Made by a program: the position numbers and the translations under genes. Below, one piece after another: positions 24,501 to 28,987 of a DNA stretch of 28,987 nucleotides; position 1 is the first letter of the stretch; every line of letters begins with the position of its first letter. This stretch comes from CAZOHN01 sp964579325. GTDB taxonomy: Bacteria > Pseudomonadota > Alphaproteobacteria > Rhodobacterales > Rhodobacteraceae. The notes beneath the pieces were generated by a model, which was not told the DNA's origin, ran no database searches, and worked only from the letters and a program-made list of their open reading frames with translations. The stretch covers positions 1 to 28,987 of the forward strand of contig CAZOHN010000021.1 in assembly GCA_964579325.1 (NCBI GenBank), written 5' to 3'.

Positions 24501-24530
24501 CGCGCGGGCGGGTCAGGACCCGCCCGCGCG
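24501..24530. terminator. Strong bidirectional hairpin between SIMPL and metY genes
   Basis: A perfect 14-bp inverted repeat, CGCGCGGGCGGGTC (24501-24514) and GACCCGCCCGCGCG (24517-24530), separated by 2 nt. It lies 8 nt after both converging genes' ends. No T run, so it probably stops both transcripts by its great stability or with Rho. Confidence 0.7.
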
Positions 24531-24537
24531 GCACGCC

Positions 24538-25827
24538 TCAGCCGGCGGCTTTCGTCAGGGCCTGGTCAAGATCGGCGATCAGGTCGTCGGCATCCTCGGT
24601 TCCGATGGAGAGCCGCACCACGTTCGGCGCCGCCCCAGCTGCCGTCTGCTGGTCGGGCGTGAGCTGGCGGTGCGTCGTCGAAGCCGAATGGATGATCAGG
24701 CTGCGGGTGTCGCCGAGGTTCGCGACGTGGCTGAAGATCTCGACGGAGTCGACCAGCCGGACACAAGCCTCGTAGCCGCCCTTGATCGCGACGGTGAACA
24801 GGGCCCCCGCGCCTTTCGGGCAGATGCGCGCGGCGCGCTCGGCATACGGCGAGGAGGGCAGGCCGGCATAGGTCACCGCCTCGATCCGCGGGTCGGTTTC
24901 CAGCCAGCGTGCCACCTTCTCGGCGTTCGCCACGTGCCTCTCCATCCGCAGGCTCAGCGTCTCGATGCCCATCAGGGTGTAGTGCGCGCCCTGCGGGTTC
25001 ATCGTCATGCCGAGGTCACGCAGGCCGATGGCGATGCCGTAGAAGGTGAAGGCAAGGCTGCCGAAGGTCTCGTGGAACCTGAGCCCGTGGTAGGCGGGCT
25101 CTGGGTCCGAAAGCGATGGGAACTTGCCGTTCGACCAGTCGAACTTGCCCGAATCCACGATCGCGCCGCCCGTCACGGTGCCGTTGCCGGTGAGGTACTT
25201 GGTGGTCGAGTGTACGACCAGCGTCGCACCATGCTCGATTGGGCGGCACAGGTAGGGCGATGCGGTGGTGTTGTCGACGATGAGCGGGATGCCCGCGGCG
25301 TTGGCGATTTCGGCGAGCGCGGGGATGTCCGAGATGTAACCGCCCGGGTTGGCGATGGTCTCGCAGAAAACGGCACGCGTATCGCCGTCGATGGCGGCAC
25401 GGACGGCAGCGAGGTCGTCGGTGTCGACGAACTTGGCCGACCAGCCGAACTTGCGGATCGTGTTGGTGAACTGCTGGATCGTGCCGCCGTAGAGGCGCGT
25501 CGAGGCGACGATGTTGCGCCCGGGGGCCATGAGCGGAAACAGCGCCATGATCTGCGCGGCGTGCCCCGACGAACAGCAGACCGCGCCGACGCCACCCTCA
25601 AGCGTTGCGATCCGCTCCTGAAGGACCGCGACGGTCGGGTTGGTCAGGCGCGAATAGATATAGCCGACTTCCTGAAGGTTGAAGAGCGCGGCAGCATGGT
25701 CGGCGTCGCGGAAGACGAATGCGGTGGATTGGTAGATCGGCGTCTGCCGCGCGCCCGTTGCGGGGTCGGGGCGTGAGCCGGCGTGAATCTGGAGCGTATC
25801 GAAGCCGTAGGCCGCGGTGTCGGACAT
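24538..25827 (-). CDS. metY: O-acetylhomoserine aminocarboxypropyltransferase (sulfhydrylase)
   Basis: A 429-residue PLP enzyme that makes homocysteine from O-acetylhomoserine and sulfide. It opens GFDTLQIHAGSRPDPATGAR, typical of MetY rather than MetZ. Cofactor residues are visible: Tyr58/Arg60 and the NPT loop, Tyr113, Asp185 (VDNTTASPYL) and Schiff-base Lys210 in HSTTKYLTGNGTV. The C-terminus has VRLSIGTEDADDLIADL. ATG 25827 is preceded by GGGAGGA. It uses sulfide, which links it to the window's sulfur operon by chemistry, though it lies 10 kb away. No metX neighbour lies in the window, and no SAM riboswitch was found in its leader. Confidence 0.95.
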   Translation of the reverse strand: MSDTAAYGFDTLQIHAGSRPDPATGARQTPIYQSTAFVFRDADHAAALFNLQEVGYIYSRLTNPTVAVLQERIATLEGGVGAVCCSSGHAAQIMALFPLMAPGRNIVASTRLYGGTIQQFTNTIRKFGWSAKFVDTDDLAAVRAAIDGDTRAVFCETIANPGGYISDIPALAEIANAAGIPLIVDNTTASPYLCRPIEHGATLVVHSTTKYLTGNGTVTGGAIVDSGKFDWSNGKFPSLSDPEPAYHGLRFHETFGSLAFTFYGIAIGLRDLGMTMNPQGAHYTLMGIETLSLRMERHVANAEKVARWLETDPRIEAVTYAGLPSSPYAERAARICPKGAGALFTVAIKGGYEACVRLVDSVEIFSHVANLGDTRSLIIHSASTTHRQLTPDQQTAAGAAPNVVRLSIGTEDADDLIADLDQALTKAAG

Positions 25828-26000
25828 GTGTTCCTCCCTGACGTGATTGGTCGGGACGTTACGGCAGGGGCAGCACCTTCACAACTGGCCGCTGCGCTGT
25901 CGGCACGCATTGCAGTGCCGCGCGCGATATCGGATCCGGAAAGCCGATCTGACGACAGGACGTAACATGATCTCGCGCAAACGAGTGTGGGTCCTGCAGT

Positions 26001-26537
26001 GTGTCCTTACTGGCCCTTGCGTCGGCGACACTCTTCCTGACCGCTCTCCATGCGGACGGAAACGTCCATACCGTGATCCCCCAGGAACTGTTGCGGGCCG
26101 GCCAGCCCGATGCCGTGCGCCTGCGCGACATCGCCCGGCGGGAGTGTCTGGCCAGCGTGCTCAACCTGCGCGGCCCCGCTCCCGGCGCCGAATGGCATGA
26201 CACGGAAATCGCCGTGTCCGGGCAACTCGGGATGGTGCACGCCGACTTTCCGATGTCGGCCTCGCGCGAGATCGGGCAGCACGAGGCCGTGCGCCTCGTT
26301 GCGCTGATGCGCGAAATGCCGAAACCGCTCCTGATCCACTGCCGCCACGGATCGGATCGGACGGGTCTCGCAGTCGCACTCAATCTCGCGGCGATTGCGG
26401 GAATGGGCGAAGAGGCGGCCGAGGCGGCGCTCTCGATCCGTTACGGCCATTTCGCGGTTCCATACCTGTCGGAAGCCTGGCCCATGGACGCCTCGTTCGA
26501 AAAGCTCGAACCCTGGCTCGGAGTCCACGACAGTTGA
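26001..26537 (+). CDS. PTP/DSP-like phosphatase with N-terminal hydrophobic segment (possible frameshifted start)
   Basis: The frame from GTG 26001 gives 178 residues: a hydrophobic N-terminus (SLLALASATLFLTAL), then NVHTVIPQELLRAGQPDA and VLNLRG, typical of atypical dual-specificity/PTP-like phosphatases. The P-loop is HCRHGSDRTG with Cys114 and Arg120 (CX5R). No good ribosome-binding site precedes GTG 26001. ATG 25967 in another frame, with AGGAC upstream, encodes MISRKRVWVLQ, exactly the basic start a signal anchor needs; joining it to the main frame requires one extra base to be skipped near 25999-26003. This is therefore either a real start at GTG or a frameshifted gene, natural or a sequencing error. 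The substrate is unknown. Confidence 0.75.
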   Translation: MSLLALASATLFLTALHADGNVHTVIPQELLRAGQPDAVRLRDIARRECLASVLNLRGPAPGAEWHDTEIAVSGQLGMVHADFPMSASREIGQHEAVRLVALMREMPKPLLIHCRHGSDRTGLAVALNLAAIAGMGEEAAEAALSIRYGHFAVPYLSEAWPMDASFEKLEPWLGVHDS

Positions 26538-26568
26538 AACACGGCCGCAGCCCCGGTACGGCATCTCT

Positions 26569-27570
26569 TCAACGGAGCCAAAGGCCCTCGGCCCTGAGCT
26601 TCGAACGGATCGCCTGCTCGCGCCGCGGCAGGTCTGCCCGGTCAAAGAGCGCGCGCGCCTTGTGGCCCTTGCCCTGAAAGACCATCCGGCGGATCGGCTC
26701 ATGCGCCTTCACCACCTTCCTGACGGCGTTCGGGGCCGCAATCTCCTCCAGCACCTCCACCACCCGGTCGCTTTCGCGGGCGTAGAGGAGCGGCAGCGTG
26801 CGCCAATGGCAACTCACATCGCCGTCGAGTCCCGCAAGCTCCGGCCCCGGCCTTCCACCGCCCAGGCGGTGGATCACCAGCGGCAGCGCGATCTGGTCGA
26901 GCCAGGGGTCGAGCTTCTGGCAGACAAGTTCCGGCGGCGGGTCGTCGCGGATCGAAAGCGAAATGTCGAGAAAGTGCTCGCCAAAAGCCTTCGGACAGGG
27001 TCCAAAGAACCATCCCGCGTTGAAATAGAGATAGCGCTGCCAGTACTCATCAGGCCAGCGCAGGTCTAGCGAGGTGGCGAAGTCGAGCCCGAAACGAGCG
27101 TGAAGTGCGCCCCATATCGCATTGTAACCAGGGCCATAAAGCTCGATTTCTGGCCAGGTTCCCTCGCGCTTCATCGACGCGGAGGGGCGGTTCCACGGGA
27201 AGGGCACGGCCGCAAGGTCGGATAGGATCAGCGTGTCGGTGTCGAAGAACACGAATGGCTCGCCTTCGGGCAGCGCCGCGAGCGCCTCGATCTTGTTGCC
27301 ATGCGGATAGGACGCGCCGAAGTGCCGGCTTTCGAAGGGCAGCAGGGTCGCGCCGAACTGGTCAAGGAGCGCACGGACGGGCGCGGAGACGCGCGGATCG
27401 GAAGGCCACATCGGCCCCGGCTGCGGCTCGGCCACGAACAAGCGCCCCGCGAAATTTGGGCAGGCTTTCGCGAACGAGGCCGCAAACAGAACGGCTTCGT
27501 ATTCGAGGCGGCCCGCCTGGGCCACGATCACCACGTTGAAGGCTTGCCCGCGGGGCGTCTGTCTCGCCAT
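26569..27570 (-). CDS. Glycosyltransferase-like protein with DxD motif
   Basis: A 333-residue cytoplasmic protein. Start ATG 27570 has a GGAAG site upstream; the open frame to 27708 is not used. It has a Rossmann-like N-terminus (FNVVIVAQAGRLEYEAVLFA), YPHGNKIEAL (89-98) and a classic GT-A metal-binding FFDTDTLIL with Asp110-X-Asp112. Next come YFNAGWFFG and the DQIALPLVIHRLG acceptor-side region. I recognise the fold as a nucleotide-sugar transferase of Rhodobacteraceae but cannot name donor or acceptor. No cell-envelope cluster surrounds it. It is divergent from a small secreted protein (68 nt between starts). Confidence 0.8.
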   Translation of the reverse strand: MARQTPRGQAFNVVIVAQAGRLEYEAVLFAASFAKACPNFAGRLFVAEPQPGPMWPSDPRVSAPVRALLDQFGATLLPFESRHFGASYPHGNKIEALAALPEGEPFVFFDTDTLILSDLAAVPFPWNRPSASMKREGTWPEIELYGPGYNAIWGALHARFGLDFATSLDLRWPDEYWQRYLYFNAGWFFGPCPKAFGEHFLDISLSIRDDPPPELVCQKLDPWLDQIALPLVIHRLGGGRPGPELAGLDGDVSCHWRTLPLLYARESDRVVEVLEEIAAPNAVRKVVKAHEPIRRMVFQGKGHKARALFDRADLPRREQAIRSKLRAEGLWLR

Positions 27571-27638
27571 ACTCTTCCCGACCTCGACGCGACGGGCCGA
27601 CCATAGGCCGGGTTCGCGTCGGGAGGAAGGGAGGGAAG

Positions 27639-28064
27639 ATGCACCAGATGCTTGCCGGCCTCGGCCTCGCGGGGGGCCTTGCGATGATCGCGCATCCGGC
27701 GTGCGCACAGCAGTTCACGACGGCGGCGGAGGTGCGCCCGATTCTCGAGGCCACGGCAGCGAACTGGGTCGCGGTACGCGAATTCGACGGCAACGATCTG
27801 GTCTACTTCACCCATCTTGTCGCCTGGCGCTGTGGACTTTCGGCCATCCACTACGGCTTGAACGGTGCTCCGCCCGTGACCCCGTTTCCGTTGGAGAGGT
27901 GCCATGAAGGGACTGCGCAGCCGAACGCGCTCACCGACGAGGGTTTTCTCCCCTTCATCTCGGTACCGCTGGGCACCGTTTCGACTGTGACCGTGCGCGT
28001 GACCTATGACGACGGGGCAGAGGCGATGCAGAAGTATCTTCGGGCCCAGCTGCTGATGCCCTGA
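27639..28064 (+). CDS. Small secreted protein of unknown function
   Basis: A 141-residue protein with a signal peptide (MLAGLGLAGGLAMIAHPACA, cleavage before QQF). ATG 27639 follows a purine-rich GGGAGGAAGGGAGGG; ATG 27648 is a possible later start. The mature part has two cysteines (WRCGLS, ERCHEG) that could form a disulfide, and a C-terminal strand VTVRVTYDDGAEAMQKYL. Similar hypothetical secreted proteins occur in Rhodobacteraceae. It ends 7 nt from the converging PrpF-like gene. No function can be assigned. Confidence 0.8.
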   Translation: MHQMLAGLGLAGGLAMIAHPACAQQFTTAAEVRPILEATAANWVAVREFDGNDLVYFTHLVAWRCGLSAIHYGLNGAPPVTPFPLERCHEGTAQPNALTDEGFLPFISVPLGTVSTVTVRVTYDDGAEAMQKYLRAQLLMP

Positions 28065-28071
28065 CGTCCGC

Positions 28072-28860
28072 TCACCCGAAGACGCGGCCGTCGAGGAGCT
28101 TGCGCGCGGTACGCAAGGTTCCGGCGCCGGTCACCTTTCCCTGCGTATCGGTCTCGACCAGCACCTCGGCCGCCCCGGCAAAGCGTTGGATCACGAAGCG
28201 CCCGCCTGGCGGCACGGCAACACGACCGGCCGCAGGCGATCCGGTCCGGGTGCAGGCGGTGGCCATGCCGATCGCCGCGAAGACGCCGATGCTGGCATGG
28301 AGGCGGCGCGGGATGAAGCTGCGTGCAGAGATCGTGCCGCCTCTTGTCCGCGCGCGGACAAGGGTCATCTCGGGATCGGGCTTGTTCCTCAGGTCGTCGC
28401 GGTTCATCATCGGGCGGGCCTGCAGGCGGATGGCCTCGAGCCTCGCCTTCGGGCCCGTGTCGGCGTCCAGCGCTTCGCGGCCCCCTTCCTGGCTCAGGCC
28501 GAAATCGGTGGCGCGCACCACGAAGAGGGGCATCCCGTTGTCGATGAGTGTGCCGTCGATGGCCTGCAGCCGGTCCATTGCCCTGCCAGTGGGGAGAGGT
28601 ACGCCGCACATCGAGCCGGCGATGGTGCGGAGGATCGGCTGGACCGGCGCCACCGTGCCCGGGACCGCGTCGACCGCAGCGTGGCCCGCACAGGTGACCT
28701 GGCCTCCGGGTGTCTGAACGCGGGCAGTCGCGATCTCGCCGGTGCTGCGCCTCTGGACCCGCACGGAGGTCTTCCCGTCCTGCATCCGAACGAGCCTGCG
28801 TTCGATGGCCGCCGTCCCGCATCCACGGGCAGCGAATCCCGGGCTCCCCGATGGTCAAGC
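28072..28860 (-). pseudogene. PrpF-family gene, N-terminally decayed (4-oxalomesaconate/2-methylaconitate isomerase-like)
   Basis: An intact frame of 237 codons (28785 to 28072) encodes the C-terminal two thirds of a PrpF protein: DGKTSVRV, QTPGGQVTCAGHAAVDAVPGT, PLPTGRAMDRLQAIDGT, DNGMPLFVVRA, and the ARSFIPRRLHASIGVFAA core. Family members have about 350-390 residues and a catalytic NCGN Cys upstream. Reading upstream of the ATG, a match (GCGTAAIERRLVRMQDG) continues in frame to a TGA at about 28828-28830; a neighbouring frame holds RCPWM where NCGNM is expected. The first 90 or so residues are absent. This looks like a gene that lost its N-terminal part and was frameshifted. A shortened but expressed protein cannot be excluded. 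Confidence 0.65.
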
Positions 28861-28885
28861 GCTGGCGTGCCCCGACGTGAGCGGG

Positions 28886-28920
28886 CTGCTCAAGCTTGAG
28901 CAGAGGGGTCAAGCCCTTGA
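28886..28920. promoter_or_regulatory. Tandem palindromes, candidate operator
   Basis: A perfect 18-bp palindrome CTGCTCAAGCTTGAGCAG (28886-28903) is followed by a second, TCAAGCCCTTGA (28909-28920). Both share TCAAG/CTTGA half-sites, and their centres (28894.5 and 28914.5) are exactly 20 bp apart, two helical turns. This lies just beyond the decayed end of the PrpF-like gene. The binding protein is unknown. Confidence 0.5.
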
Positions 28921-28987
28921 AATGACTTGGCATCGCCTTGCGCGTTAACCGGATTTCAACGCCTTCGGAGGGCCGGGCGGAGCTGGC

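Noticed and set aside
25828..25960. Possible SAM-II or SAM/SAH riboswitch in the metY leader
   Set aside because: The leader lacks the GCTAAA-type conserved core and the expected pseudoknot pairing; only ordinary promoter-like and ribosome-binding sequence was visible.
28004..28933. 309-codon minus-strand ORF overlapping the PrpF-like gene
   Set aside because: Its translation is Arg/Gly-rich and unlike any family, whereas the overlapping frame matches PrpF clearly; only its first part may preserve the scrambled NCGNM region.
1..28987. CRISPR array, toxin-antitoxin pair, prophage or integron as the hidden system
   Set aside because: No regularly spaced repeats, toxin/antitoxin pairs, integrase, transposase or phage structural genes were seen in any frame.

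Overview
The window is 29 kb of GC-rich bacterial chromosome, most likely from an alphaproteobacterium of the Rhodobacteraceae/Roseobacteraceae type. This placement is inferred from the strong third-position GC bias and the mix of gene families: an ScfR-like XRE regulator, a sodium/solute-symporter histidine kinase, a BigR/SqrR-type persulfide operon, FNR-like boxes, and a long Rhodobacter-style RPRPRP-repeat membrane protein. No rRNA, tRNA, CRISPR array, insertion sequence or phage gene was recognised.

Layout. 1-4520 (+): the end of an unidentified gene, an A+T-richer orphan gene, then a tightly coupled NitT/TauT/NMT1-type ABC importer (ATPase, small 4-TM protein, two permeases, binding protein) closed by a strong hairpin. 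4607-6136 (+): an acyl-CoA synthetase. 6137-6627: a sparse stretch with one lipoprotein-like ORF. 6628-12649 (+): a signalling block with an XRE/ScfR-like regulator, a receiver-only response regulator, a 2-TM protein and a symporter-histidine kinase (the last three overlap by 4 or 1 nt), then a FliM/FliN-like SpoA protein. 12711-14905 (-): a sulfide/persulfide operon (persulfide dioxygenase, two YeeE/YedE half-transporters, a rhodanese-like sulfurtransferase). It is divergent from a DksA-like gene (15042-15359) across a region with two FNR-type boxes and a separate perfect inverted repeat. 15360-15896: no recognisable gene. 15897-17999 (+): a FadB/FadJ-like two-domain protein with altered active-site residues.

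17996-18826 (-) is mazG, and 18865-20028 (+) is an M20 amidohydrolase. 20049-23621 (-) encodes a 1190-residue bitopic protein whose two ends resemble GspL/PilM and GspC/PilP. 23798-24493 (+) is a SIMPL-domain secreted protein, facing metY (24538-25827, -) across a 14-bp perfect hairpin. The end holds a PTP-like phosphatase with a suspicious 5' end, a DxD glycosyltransferase-like gene, a small secreted protein, and a PrpF-family gene that has lost its N-terminal part.

How the parts work together. The ABC block is one import system of unknown substrate. The persulfide operon should export, transfer and oxidise sulfane sulfur, and its promoter region suggests joint sulfur and oxygen control. The signalling block looks like a CrbS/CbrA-type nutrient-sensing phosphorelay. 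The most unusual items are the degenerate FadJ-like protein, the GspL/GspC-like fusion, the coupled sensor cassette with its SpoA neighbour, and the double regulatory architecture at 14919-14989.
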